Positions 25,616 through 34,533 of a stretch of DNA of 64,000 bases are shown here, piece by piece. Position 1 is the first letter of the stretch. Each line of letters opens with the position of its first letter. A program made the position numbers and the translations under genes. The stretch is from CAZUCE01 sp964619265 (GTDB taxonomy: Bacteria; Planctomycetota; UBA1135; GCA-002686595): assembly GCA_964619265.1 (NCBI GenBank), contig CAZUCE010000004.1, forward strand, positions 1 to 64,000. Direction: 5' to 3'. The notes under the pieces are model-generated. The model searched no databases. It saw only the letters and a list, made by a program, of their open reading frames with translations, and was not told the DNA's origin.

Positions 25616-27406
25616 TCAGGGGTAGCCAAACTCGGCTAGAAACTTGGTGCGAGCGGACCAGCGCGCGTGCTGGAGCGGAAGTTCCTGGACGGTTGGCGCT
25701 TGCCCCCGCTGGAGACGGGCTCGGTCGATCCGGAGCAGCTGGTTTCCCTCGTGAACCAGGTGAATCCTAGCTCCGGGTCCGGTCTCGGAGGCATCGTTCT
25801 CCATCTCGGCCGGCTCCTCCCCGAGCCGGTATCGCAAGGAGAAGCTCGCGTTCGGAACGGACTGCAAGAAGCACCCGCTGGGCGGAATCTCCAGGGTATG
25901 TCCGTTCAGCTGGTGAGCGGACCGGTGCTCCGGGCAAGGTTCCGGAGCCAGGGGCAGGAGCGAGTACCCAAAGCCCTCCCGCAGAGCCCGGCTCTCGGGG
26001 CGCGCGAACAGCTCATAGGAGATGCCCTCGGAAGCTGCTTGGAAACGTCCGAGGGTCTCGAGTCCTGGGTACCCGCCGCCGGGAACCATGTCCTCGCGCG
26101 CGAGGAAGTAGGAGGAAGTGATCACCCGCTGCGGATCGCCTTTGGAGTTGAGCTCGGAGATGTCATACACCGGACCCTCAAAGGCGTAGGCGGCGAGTCC
26201 GAACATGGAAACGAGACATTCCCCAGGGGCGGCCCGCTCTGAAAGCCAGGCTCCAGACAGCAGGCGCGCCAGATTCTCGGTTTCCGTTCGGGAGAGTCCT
26301 CCATCGAGCGGCATGGGGTCGAGCTGACGGGCCAGTCGCGGTCCGGCCAAGACGAGGATCAGCGCGCCCAAAGCGGTCGCGAGTGCCGGGCGGATCCGTC
26401 GCAGGCGGGGCGAAAATTCGGTGAGCCGGGCGCTCAGCAGGGTTGTTGCGATGACCGCTGCATAGCCGGGAGCCACGGCGTACCAGGGAAAGGGGGCTCC
26501 GAGATCGACGGCTGCGTAGACCGCTAGGTGCAAACCCATCCACCCGAGCAGGGTCGATTCGGTCTGGCTCGCGCGGCGCGAGGCGAGCAGAGTCCCACCA
26601 AGCAGCAGCGCGCCGATCAAGCTGACCGGATCGTTGGTCAAGAGGCGGTCCAGCATCCACGTTCGGTCGAATCCCTCGGGCCTGGTGTGGAGCAGCACTT
26701 TGGTGGTTGCCGAATGGGGGATGGGGGATCCAAACCACCAGGTCAGCGTGGCCAACACCGGAGCCGCCACCAGCATCGCACCGAGGGCGACGCGCAGGGG
26801 GAAGCGTCGCTCGCGAAGGAGGAGGGCGCTTGCGTAGGCGATCGCGAGCAGCGCGCCGTCCAGCTTGCCGGCAACGATCGCTCCCAGGCCGAGTGCCGAG
26901 CCCCGCTGTGACCCGCGATCGATCGCGAGCAGGGTTCCGCCTGCGAGGGTCATGGTCATGGCGGACTCAAGCCCCGTGAAACAAGCCAGCTGCAACGTTG
27001 GGCGCGTGTAGAACCACGCCATCCCGAGCAAGCCGATGGAAAGGCCACCTGCTCGAGCTCCGAGGCAGCCAACGAAGAACCCGGCCAACGACCAACCGAG
27101 CGCTCCCGAGGCGATCACCCAGCGCGCGGCGTCAACTCCGGCCGCCAGTCCGCCTGCGAGCCACAGGGTCCACAGGGGACTGCTCGCGCCGTTTACCCGT
27201 TCCGCGCCGGAGTAGCTCAGCCCAGCGCCTTCGGCGAGCCGTTTTGCATATCGCAGCGTGATCCCTCCGTCGTCCCCGAGGAAGTCGCCGGGGTCGGAGA
27301 CGAGCGCGGCGGTTAGGGCTCCGAGGGCGACGAGCGCGAGGACCCAGCCCGTGCCACTCCCCAAGGCCCGGGAAGATCCGGGCTCCGTTTCTAGGCGAGC
27401 CGCCAT
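25616..27406 (-). CDS. GT-C type membrane glycosyltransferase-like protein
   Basis: A 596-residue protein with about ten transmembrane helices in its first 390 residues and a soluble C-terminal part. The first loop carries an acidic motif, FLGDDGGITLRYAKRLAEGAG, then YSGAERVNGASSPLWTLWLA, a signature seen in AftB-like and other lipid-linked-sugar glycosyltransferases of the GT-C fold, where the Asp pair is catalytic. It would transfer a sugar from a polyprenyl carrier to an acceptor on the outer face of the inner membrane. Donor and acceptor cannot be read from the sequence. It is encoded between DUF2270 and an S10 peptidase. Confidence 0.78.
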   Translation of the reverse strand: MAARLETEPGSSRALGSGTGWVLALVALGALTAALVSDPGDFLGDDGGITLRYAKRLAEGAGLSYSGAERVNGASSPLWTLWLAGGLAAGVDAARWVIASGALGWSLAGFFVGCLGARAGGLSIGLLGMAWFYTRPTLQLACFTGLESAMTMTLAGGTLLAIDRGSQRGSALGLGAIVAGKLDGALLAIAYASALLLRERRFPLRVALGAMLVAAPVLATLTWWFGSPIPHSATTKVLLHTRPEGFDRTWMLDRLLTNDPVSLIGALLLGGTLLASRRASQTESTLLGWMGLHLAVYAAVDLGAPFPWYAVAPGYAAVIATTLLSARLTEFSPRLRRIRPALATALGALILVLAGPRLARQLDPMPLDGGLSRTETENLARLLSGAWLSERAAPGECLVSMFGLAAYAFEGPVYDISELNSKGDPQRVITSSYFLAREDMVPGGGYPGLETLGRFQAASEGISYELFARPESRALREGFGYSLLPLAPEPCPEHRSAHQLNGHTLEIPPSGCFLQSVPNASFSLRYRLGEEPAEMENDASETGPGARIHLVHEGNQLLRIDRARLQRGQAPTVQELPLQHARWSARTKFLAEFGYP

Positions 27407-27431
27407 GGCTTTGGTGGGGATGCGATTCCCA

Positions 27432-28958
27432 TCAAGGCGCGGTCAGGAACTCGACCAGCTCGCTGGCTAGCTTCTCCAGCTCGCTCTCCTTGACGTACAT
27501 CATGTGCCCCGCCGCGAAATCGCTCGAGATGATGTCGGCTCGGCGATCCTCGGGCAGCCCTAGGTGATCGAAGGTGTAACGGGTAGCAAAGTAGGGCGTC
27601 GCAAGGTCGTACAGGCCGTTCGCGATGTACACCCGCAGGTTGGGGTTGCGTGCCATGGCTCCGCGGAGATCCTCCGCCACGTTCAAGTACGAGTTCTCCG
27701 CGCGCTCGTAGCTCCACGGACGCACGCGCCCGGTGAGAATTTCATAGGGCAGGTCGCTTTGGAAGCCAAGTGTGCGCCGGACGTAGTCGTTGAGGCCCAT
27801 GGTGTAGGGCCCCTGGATCGCGGCATAGCTGGGGTCGAACTCCACCGAATCACCGGCGTTGTCGCGATCGACGCCGGTGTAGCGCCCGTCGAGTCGACCG
27901 ACCGTAAGGCCTTCCTCCCGGCGCAGCTCTTTTACGAAACGTTGGATGTGGGGCCGCAGGTTCGTCTCCTCGACGTACTGGCTGGAGAGCCCCGTGTAGC
28001 TCGCGATGCGCGCCGCCAGCGCAGCGCGTTCCGCTTGGGTCAAGGCGTCTCCGCGGAAAAGGGCACTCGTGTACTCGCCCGCGGCGAACTGCTCTACCTC
28101 GTCGAGCAACGCGCCGAGGTCCGCAAAGCGCTCATCCAACCGCCCGTGATAGTGCGCAATGGCCGCATAAGTCGGAAGGAACAACGGGTAGGGCAGATCG
28201 TTGCCGACGTCGAAACGAGCGGTTTGGAAGTTCAGGATCGAGGAGACCAGAATCAACCCGCGGGGATAGATGCCGTGGCGCGTTTCAAGGTGCAAGGACA
28301 AGGCCGCGGCGCGCGTCGTGCCGTAGCTTTCTCCGGCCAGGTAAATCGGGGATGCCCAACGCTCGTGGCGCGTGAGATACAGCCGTATAAAATCGGCGAC
28401 GGACTCGACGTCGCGGCGGTCCCCGTGGAACTGAGAATCGTCGACGCCCTCAGCGGCGCGGCTGTAGCCGGTGGTCACCGGGTCCAAAAAGACCAGGTCG
28501 GTGGTCGGCAGCAGGGTATGCAGGTTGGGGATCACGGGCCGGCCGCCTTCTAGATCCAACCCCTCGGTTCCTAGATCGACGCGGTAGGGGCCAAACGCTC
28601 CCAGGTGCAGCCAAACCGAGGAAGAGCCGGGGCCGCCGTTGAAGCAGAAGGTAAGCGGGCGATCCGCGCGATCTTGCTCGGGCGAGGCCTCGTAGGCGGT
28701 GAAGAAGATCGCCGCACGATCCTCACCTTCCTCGGTGCGCAGGACGAGCCGCCCGGTGCGCGAGGTGAAATCCAGCCCGCCGCTCGCTAGCTGCAGGTTG
28801 TGGGACCGAACGATGATCTCGTCCTCGAGTGCCATGGGGCCGGCTGCCTTGGGCGCCATGGAGTCGGTCGCGGGAGCGCCTTTGGAATCGGTTTGGTCAG
28901 GCGCTTGGATCGCCGAGGTCAGTAAGACGAGCGGAGCGAGGAACAGCATGGGATTCAT
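27432..28958 (-). CDS. Secreted S10 family serine carboxypeptidase
   Basis: A 508-residue alpha/beta-hydrolase-fold peptidase with signal peptide MNPMLFLAPLVLLTSAIQA. The oxyanion-hole motif is FCFNGGPGSSSVW (around residues 105-117). The nucleophile is Ser211 in AGESYGTTR. The Asp is in VYIANGLYDLATP and the His in FAAGHMMYVKESEL near the C-terminus, so the triad is complete. It probably trims C-terminal residues from peptides in the periplasm or outside. Its ATG directly follows the rsgA stop (TGAATG), implying co-transcription with rsgA. Confidence 0.9.
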   Translation of the reverse strand: MNPMLFLAPLVLLTSAIQAPDQTDSKGAPATDSMAPKAAGPMALEDEIIVRSHNLQLASGGLDFTSRTGRLVLRTEEGEDRAAIFFTAYEASPEQDRADRPLTFCFNGGPGSSSVWLHLGAFGPYRVDLGTEGLDLEGGRPVIPNLHTLLPTTDLVFLDPVTTGYSRAAEGVDDSQFHGDRRDVESVADFIRLYLTRHERWASPIYLAGESYGTTRAAALSLHLETRHGIYPRGLILVSSILNFQTARFDVGNDLPYPLFLPTYAAIAHYHGRLDERFADLGALLDEVEQFAAGEYTSALFRGDALTQAERAALAARIASYTGLSSQYVEETNLRPHIQRFVKELRREEGLTVGRLDGRYTGVDRDNAGDSVEFDPSYAAIQGPYTMGLNDYVRRTLGFQSDLPYEILTGRVRPWSYERAENSYLNVAEDLRGAMARNPNLRVYIANGLYDLATPYFATRYTFDHLGLPEDRRADIISSDFAAGHMMYVKESELEKLASELVEFLTAP

Positions 28959-29924
28959 TCAATCTTCAGGCGTTTCGCCGATGGTCTCGTCTTCGAGCGG
29001 CGGGGGATCGAGCTCGTCCAGGAGCTCGACGTAGGACAGGTAACGCGTCGGGGCCAGCTCGCCTGCTTCGACGGCGTCGACAACGGCGCATCCGGGCTCG
29101 TGGTCGTGTTGGCAGTTTTGGAATCGACAGCGCGAGTTGAATGGCACGAACTCGCGGTAGAGGAAGCGCAGTTGAGCCTGGTTGATCCCGAACGGCCGAA
29201 ACACCCGGATGCCGGGCGTATCGATCACGATCGTACCGGGTCGGTCGCCGTTGGACGGCTCGACTTCGAGCAGGCGCGAAAAACTCGTCGTGTGGCGTCC
29301 GGCGGACCAGTACTTGCTGACCTTGCCGACCGAAAGATCGAGACCGAACAGCGCATTGAGCAGTGTGGATTTACCAACGCCTGAGGCGCCGTACAGAACG
29401 CTGGTCGAGCCGCGCAGGGACTCTCGGAGCTGCTCAAGTCCGTCGCCGCGCGTGGCGCTGGTATCGAGGACTTCGTAGCCCGCCGCCTCGTAGCTTTCGC
29501 GCAGCACCGCGGCTTGGCCCTGCTCGTCAGAGTCGATTTTGTTCAGGATGAGCTTCGCAGGAATCTCCTCCCACTCGCAGGCCGCGAGCAGCCGGTCGGT
29601 GCGGTTCGAAGAGAAGCCTGGCCGGAACAGGGAGTTGACGATGAACACCTGGTCGACGTTCGAGAACAGAACTTGCCTGCGCGGGTCGTGGGACGATGCG
29701 ACACGCGAGAGGCTGTTGCTGCGCTCAAGCACGCTCTCGATCCCCATCGGATTTCCAGCCGTGTCGATCTCAACCCAATCGCCGACTGCGATCGGGTTCT
29801 TGTCGTCTCCCAAACCCTCGAAGAGCTTGCCGCGTGGGGCGGCCTGCACGATGCGACCCTCCAGGTCGATGTGGCAGACGCGCGCATCCGCACGGACGAC
29901 TCGTCCCCGCGCCAGGTCGCTCAT
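28959..29924 (-). CDS. rsgA: Ribosome small-subunit-dependent GTPase RsgA
   Basis: A 321-residue cytoplasmic GTPase that assists late maturation of the 30S subunit. The start MSDLARGRV at 29924 matches the family; a longer frame exists upstream. An N-terminal OB-fold (ARGRVVRADARVCHIDLEG) is followed by a circularly permuted GTPase with motifs in the order G4 (LNKID), G1 (GASGVGKST), G3 (DTPG). The C-terminal zinc-binding region is CRFQNCQHDHEPGC. All key residues are present. Confidence 0.93.
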   Translation of the reverse strand: MSDLARGRVVRADARVCHIDLEGRIVQAAPRGKLFEGLGDDKNPIAVGDWVEIDTAGNPMGIESVLERSNSLSRVASSHDPRRQVLFSNVDQVFIVNSLFRPGFSSNRTDRLLAACEWEEIPAKLILNKIDSDEQGQAAVLRESYEAAGYEVLDTSATRGDGLEQLRESLRGSTSVLYGASGVGKSTLLNALFGLDLSVGKVSKYWSAGRHTTSFSRLLEVEPSNGDRPGTIVIDTPGIRVFRPFGINQAQLRFLYREFVPFNSRCRFQNCQHDHEPGCAVVDAVEAGELAPTRYLSYVELLDELDPPPLEDETIGETPED

Positions 29925-30108
29925 TGCGAGTGGGCCGGGAAGCAGCGAAGGTTCAACATGATCGACAGGAGAGGGAGGGGCGCGTGCTTGGCCAAGCTGG
30001 AAGAGGCACCCGGGGACGCTCGCATCGGGCTGGGCCGCACCGTGACAGGCCCTTAGCAGGCGAGGATTGTTCCATAGCTGCCCGCGATGTGTGCCCTCGG
30101 GGGGAGGA

Positions 30109-30148
30109 CTCCTGCAAAGATCCAAGGCCCCGAATTGGATTGCAGGAG
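30109..30148. repeat. Long inverted repeat in the rsgA / esterase intergenic region
   Basis: CTCCTGCA (30109-30116), a 3-nt bulge and ATCCAA pair perfectly with TTGGATTGCAGGAG (30135-30148) around a 9-nt loop, giving 14 bp. There is no T-tract. It lies about 185 bp upstream of rsgA and about 255 bp upstream of the esterase. The rest of the 479-bp gap (29925-30403) shows no gene or known RNA. Confidence 0.45.
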
Positions 30149-30403
30149 CTCGCAGTGGGGCGGGGCGTCCCAGACCCGCCTCGAGCCTCGTAGGCCCTTC
30201 CAATGCCCACAGGGCAGGCTGGGCTCCCCTCCCCGGGGCCTTCCTGGGAGAAATCCCCCAGGCTCGGTTCCCTTGCGGAATCATGAAGGACCGGCCGGGT
30301 TAGCCTCTCGGGCCGAATGGCTCCCATCGGCCTCCACCCCGGGGCCGGTCCAGCCGGCGATGCACGGGGTATTCTTACCGGTTCCCACCCAAAGGCCCAT
30401 CCC

Positions 30404-31795
30404 TTGAGATTCCTCAACCTGATTCTTGCCTCGATCGGGCTGCTTTGTCTGTCCAGCCCGTCCTGGAGCCAGACCGGAGCGCCGGTCACCCAGCTCGATC
30501 CGGTCCGCAAGGTCTCGGCGTTCGATATTGAGGGGAGCGTGCCGACCGAGCTTTGGATCGCGGCGGGTCAGAGCCAGATGCTCGGCGTGAACTTTGGCCG
30601 GGACGCTTCACCGGGAGGCCCGGATCGACTGCCCGAGAACGTCATGGTTCTCGATACTTCCAACCAGATCGTGCCCTGGCACGTTCCGTTCGAGACTCCC
30701 GCTGGCTCGCTCGAGGGCACCTACGAGAACGTCAGTCCGGCGCTGACCTTTCTCAAGACGCGGGCTGAGGCCTACCCCAACCGGCGCTTCCTGCTGGTCT
30801 TCGTTGTACGGGGTGCTTCGGGGTTCACCGTTGCGAATCTGCCGGATCAAAACTGGGCTGCGCCGACGTCCGGCTTCTATACGCCTGGCAATCTCACCGA
30901 CCTGCTGCTCGAACGGATCGCGTTCCTGCGCAATCGAGGCTACGAGCCTTCGGGAGTCCTGTGGCTCCAGGGCGAAGCGGACACCCCAGCCGGCCCTTCG
31001 ATCTACTCCTCGGAGTTCACGCAATTCCGGTTGGCGATTCGGGATGCGGCTGCGAACCCCGAGTTGCCGTTCTTCCTCGGCGGCATCGCCCGGTTTGAGT
31101 GGACGATTTTTCCCGGGGGAGACCTGATCGATCTGGCTCTTCTCGGGCTTGCCGCGGGCGATCAATTCAGTTGGTTCGTGACCACCGAGGACATGATTCC
31201 TCAGCCGGACGGCCTGCACTACGACGACACGAGCACGCGCGTGCTCGGCGAACGCTACGCCTCGATCGTTGAACTCGAAGCGCCGCCGATCCTTCCGGTG
31301 CTCGTGAACGAGGTGCAGCTCCCGGGCGGCCTGGTCGCGAGTCCGCCGGGCACCATCCTGGTGCAGAAAGTCGGACCGCGGGGAAAGGGAATCTTTGATA
31401 GCTACGATCCCGCTGCTTCCGCGCTCGACCGCTTTGAGTCCTATCGGCGCTCGGACGGGTCCTTTCATTTAGAGATCTCCTGGGCCAATGGGGAACGCGT
31501 GCGTTGGCGCCAAACCACGAACCCTTTTCGCGTCGATCGCGACGTGGTTCTTGGCTTCAGCTACCTACCGGATTCCCCGATCACCTACCCGCCCGACCAA
31601 TTCGGTGGCCTGTGCCGAACCGCCGCTAGCGGTTTGATTCTGTCGGTCCAACCCGGTCGGGCGAGCTTGTTTACCTCGGGGTTGGGTTTGTACCGGTTTG
31701 GCGCGTTGAATGAGCTGATCGGGTTCGGCGTAACCGACTTGTTTTGGACGCCCGGCGGAGTCCTTGTGGATTCCGCGCGTCTGCGGTCGCTTTAG
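30404..31795 (+). CDS. Secreted SASA-type carbohydrate esterase
   Basis: A secreted SGNH-fold protein of about 463 residues, similar to the sialate O-acetylesterase/acetylxylan-esterase (SASA) family. The TTG at 30404 places the signal peptide (LRFLNLILASIGLLCLSSPSWSQ) at the N-terminus; the longer frame from 30317 would bury it. The nucleophile block is LWIAAGQSQMLG, where GQSNM is usual. VLWLQGEADT matches the conserved WxQGE block and PDGLHYDD carries the Asp/His pair. The C-terminal 190 residues are beta-rich and do not belong to the catalytic domain. It probably removes acetyl groups from polysaccharide. Confidence 0.82.
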   Translation: MRFLNLILASIGLLCLSSPSWSQTGAPVTQLDPVRKVSAFDIEGSVPTELWIAAGQSQMLGVNFGRDASPGGPDRLPENVMVLDTSNQIVPWHVPFETPAGSLEGTYENVSPALTFLKTRAEAYPNRRFLLVFVVRGASGFTVANLPDQNWAAPTSGFYTPGNLTDLLLERIAFLRNRGYEPSGVLWLQGEADTPAGPSIYSSEFTQFRLAIRDAAANPELPFFLGGIARFEWTIFPGGDLIDLALLGLAAGDQFSWFVTTEDMIPQPDGLHYDDTSTRVLGERYASIVELEAPPILPVLVNEVQLPGGLVASPPGTILVQKVGPRGKGIFDSYDPAASALDRFESYRRSDGSFHLEISWANGERVRWRQTTNPFRVDRDVVLGFSYLPDSPITYPPDQFGGLCRTAASGLILSVQPGRASLFTSGLGLYRFGALNELIGFGVTDLFWTPGGVLVDSARLRSL

Positions 31796-31801
31796 CCTCG
31801 G

Positions 31802-32635
31802 GTGGCTCCGCTGGAAGGCGAGGAACCACCCCGGCCCACGGGGAAGCCAGAGCCGTCTTCAGACGGGGACATCCCGCAGATTCGGTCGCGCCAGAACGGA
31901 GTGATTCGGCGCGTCCGCGCCGTGGCCGCAGGAAAGGAGAAGGGACTCGCGCTGCTCGAAGGCGAGCGGCTGATCCTGGACGCTTTGGAGAGCGGGCTTG
32001 AGTTTGAGGCCATTCTGTTCGAGCCGCGGGTGAGGATTCCGAAGGACTTGCACGGTCACCCGGCGGTTCGGCGGGTGCCCGAAGACGGCTTGGCGGGATT
32101 GGGGTCGCTCAAGAAATCGCCGGGGGCCTTGGCTCTCGCGTGCCCGCCGCGATTGCGAGCGCTCGCAGAATTTCGCTCGGATCCTGCGGGCCTGTGGATT
32201 TGCGCGAGCGGACTCGCAGATCCGGCAAATCTGGGAGCCGTGGCGCGCGCTGCCGAGGCGGCCGGCGCTCGCGGGATGCTGGTGGCGACCCAAGGTGTGA
32301 GGCCATTCCATCCGCGTGCCCTGCGCGCTTCGATGGGGAGCCTGTTGCGGCTCGATCTGGTCGAGCTGCAGCCCGGGGACGAGCTTCGGGTCGAAGGAGT
32401 GCACCACCGGTTTGCCGCGACCCGCGGGGGCGTGGACTACCGGGAAGCCACTTGGCCTCGGCCGTTGGTGATCTGGATGGGAGACGAGCGCGGCGAACGC
32501 GTCGTGGAGCCTCCGACCAGCGCCGAAGCTGTCACGATTCCCATGGCGGGTCGAGCGGAGTCCCTGAATGCGGCAACTGCTGCTGCCCTGTTGCTGTTTG
32601 AGGCAACCAGATCGGAGCGGTGTCTCCACTCTTGA
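31802..32635 (+). CDS. TrmH/SpoU family RNA 2'-O-methyltransferase (first paralogue)
   Basis: A 277-residue SPOUT methyltransferase starting at a GTG 6 bp after the esterase stop. The N-terminal substrate-binding domain (around residues 45-115) precedes the trefoil-knot domain with motif 1 SGLADPANLGAVARAAEAAGA, motif 2 VIWMGDERGERV and motif 3 VTIPMAGRAESLNAATAAAL. Conserved Asn and Arg of motif 1 and Glu of motif 2 are present. It probably methylates a ribose in rRNA or tRNA. A second TrmH-type gene is at 53474-54307. Confidence 0.88.
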   Translation: MAPLEGEEPPRPTGKPEPSSDGDIPQIRSRQNGVIRRVRAVAAGKEKGLALLEGERLILDALESGLEFEAILFEPRVRIPKDLHGHPAVRRVPEDGLAGLGSLKKSPGALALACPPRLRALAEFRSDPAGLWICASGLADPANLGAVARAAEAAGARGMLVATQGVRPFHPRALRASMGSLLRLDLVELQPGDELRVEGVHHRFAATRGGVDYREATWPRPLVIWMGDERGERVVEPPTSAEAVTIPMAGRAESLNAATAAALLLFEATRSERCLHS

Positions 32636-32696
32636 ACCTGGTTGATTCTGGAGCTGTGCTTGGAGGCTCGACGCAAAATGCGGGCCCGCTGCCTCC

Positions 32697-33653
32697 GTGC
32701 CGGAGGCGACCGGTCGGCCTCCCCTCTCTAGAGCCTTGACCCGTTCCTTTTCTACCGAGCCGCTGTCGGTCATCCTCGCTCACCTTCGGGCTGAACTGGC
32801 AAGCGCGGAGCAGGTCACCATCGAGGTCACCAACCCCGATCTGGGTCATGGGCTCTATCCGGGAGAGCCCGTGGGAACGGAGCCCCATCGTTCCATCCAC
32901 CGGCCCTTGCGAGTTTGGTCGGACCTGGCGGGGCGACTCGAGCTTCGGCTGTTCACGCCGGTTCCTCGGGGCGATCGAATCGAGCTCACCTTCGCCCGGC
33001 TCGACCCAGCCGCGTCGCTCCTCGACCGCGGGCGGCGAGGACCCGGGAAGTACGCGCCGGGATCGGGCTTCGAGCGAGCGTCGAAGCTCGAGGACCCCGA
33101 TTTCCTGCTCGACTTGGAAGACGCCCTGGAGCGTTGCGCCCTGCGGGGCGCACCGCGCGTCCTCAGCTTGGGCGTGAATGCGGGCGAGGAGCTGATCCCC
33201 ATCCTCGAGCGACATCCCGAGGCGCGATTCACCGGCGTAGACCACGATCCAAAAGCGCTTGGCGTAGCACGGGAGCGCTTCGGGCCCCCGCACGAGTTCA
33301 TCGAAGCGGACCTCGTAAGTCCGCCGAACTTACCGCGCCACGACCTAGTGCTGTGCCTCGATACGCTGCAGGTTCGCGATGTTGTCGCGGAAGAAGTGCT
33401 GCTCAAGCTCGTGAGGTCTTGGCTCCAACCAGACGGCTGCATCATCCTTGGCCTACCCAACTGTCGTTACCTCGATGGCGAGCAGCTCCATGGCACGCGC
33501 CTGGTGAACTTCCGACAGCCCGAGCTCTCCCTGTTGTTCAAAGCGGTCGCGCATTACAAGCGTTTCCTCCAGCGGCAGAACAAGCGGGTGTTTGTTACGG
33601 GCAAGCACGAGATCCTCGTGACGGCGATCCCCATCAGCCGAGGTCAGCCTTGA
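32697..33653 (+). CDS. Class I SAM-dependent methyltransferase-like protein
   Basis: A 318-residue protein starting with GTG (a TTG at 32736 is an alternative). Residues about 1-120 form an unassigned domain. The Rossmann part begins with VLSLGVNAGEELIPIL (motif I, with Asn replacing a usual Gly), then ARFTGVDHDPKALGVA (motif II acidic residue), FIEADLVSP, HDLVLCLDTLQV and WLQPDGCIILGLPNCRY. The substrate is unknown. Its place between a TrmH methylase and the VLRF1 gene hints at an RNA or translation-related substrate, which is only an inference. Confidence 0.75.
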   Translation: MPEATGRPPLSRALTRSFSTEPLSVILAHLRAELASAEQVTIEVTNPDLGHGLYPGEPVGTEPHRSIHRPLRVWSDLAGRLELRLFTPVPRGDRIELTFARLDPAASLLDRGRRGPGKYAPGSGFERASKLEDPDFLLDLEDALERCALRGAPRVLSLGVNAGEELIPILERHPEARFTGVDHDPKALGVARERFGPPHEFIEADLVSPPNLPRHDLVLCLDTLQVRDVVAEEVLLKLVRSWLQPDGCIILGLPNCRYLDGEQLHGTRLVNFRQPELSLLFKAVAHYKRFLQRQNKRVFVTGKHEILVTAIPISRGQP

Positions 33654-33771
33654 ACTGGACGCAGCCAAGCCCAACCCACTCGCCGCAAGGCCGTTCCGGT
33701 TCCGTATCCTCATCGCCCGCCCTGCCCCAAGAACAAGGCCCCTAGAAGGCCTGAGAATCTCGGCGCCCCCC

Positions 33772-34452
33772 ATGTCCGCTCCTTCGACTACTTTCCATTG
33801 GCGTGAGACCGAGCTCTTCTTCACACGCGAATGCCGAGAATACAACTACGGGCTCGAACCCGAGGGACGCTGGTTCCAGGCAGGATCACGCCGTTTTCAT
33901 CCCCCTCGCGTTTTTCCGATTCCGTCCGGTTGCCGCACTCCGATCGACTACCTAACAAGTCTAGGGGAGGCACCCGGCGAACACTTGTTGATCCTGATGC
34001 AAGCCGGCGCCGCTTCGCTCGGGCGCTTCCGCAAGGGCGAGTGCTTGGCCACGAAGAGCTTCAAGCGCTACGTAGTCCGGGGCCGCGGCCGAGCCCAACC
34101 AACTCACCTGAAGTCCAAAGGCAAGTCCCGCTACGGGTCTCGCCTGCGGCTACAGAACGCACAGCGTTTGCTGGACGAAACTTCCGAGCATCTTCACAAC
34201 TGGCAGGCCGAATTCGGATCCCCGGACCACATCTTCACGAGCTGCCCCGTTCGCCTCTGGCCCAGCTTGTTCCAGGCCACGCCCCCACCACCTTTCGGGA
34301 AAGACGGTCCATTTCTCCGCATCCCCAAGGACCTACCACGCCCGACCACCGATGTTCTGCTGCGAGCCTACATTGGCCTCAGCCATGGCCGGCTCGATGT
34401 GGGGCCACCGGCGAGCTCAGGGAGCGGGGAGAAGGCAAGCGAGCTTCGCTGA
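33772..34452 (+). CDS. VLRF1 (Vms1/ANKZF1-like) peptidyl-tRNA hydrolase candidate
   Basis: A 226-residue cytoplasmic protein that I read as a compact bacterial VLRF1 domain, the eRF1-like catalytic domain of Vms1/ANKZF1. Those eukaryotic proteins release stalled nascent chains from 60S subunits during ribosome quality control. The matching stretch starts at LLILMQAGAASLGRF, continues through TKSFKRYVVRGRGRAQ (eukaryotes: HKTFHRYxxR...GxxQ), a KSKGKSRYGSRLRLQNAQ segment (eukaryotes: SAGxxLRRYNE) and ends with IPKDLPRPTTDVLLRAY. The catalytic GxxQ motif is intact as G106-R-A-Q109. No zinc finger, ankyrin repeats or p97-binding motif is present. Recognition is by eye; related bacterial VLRF1 classes are known. 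Confidence 0.72.
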   Translation: MSAPSTTFHWRETELFFTRECREYNYGLEPEGRWFQAGSRRFHPPRVFPIPSGCRTPIDYLTSLGEAPGEHLLILMQAGAASLGRFRKGECLATKSFKRYVVRGRGRAQPTHLKSKGKSRYGSRLRLQNAQRLLDETSEHLHNWQAEFGSPDHIFTSCPVRLWPSLFQATPPPPFGKDGPFLRIPKDLPRPTTDVLLRAYIGLSHGRLDVGPPASSGSGEKASELR

Positions 34453-34533
34453 AGCTCGGCCCGGAGAGCAGGTATTGCTAGGCTGCGCCCGGCCTCTTTC
34501 CGCGTCTCTCCTACTTACTCGGGCTCTGTTCAC

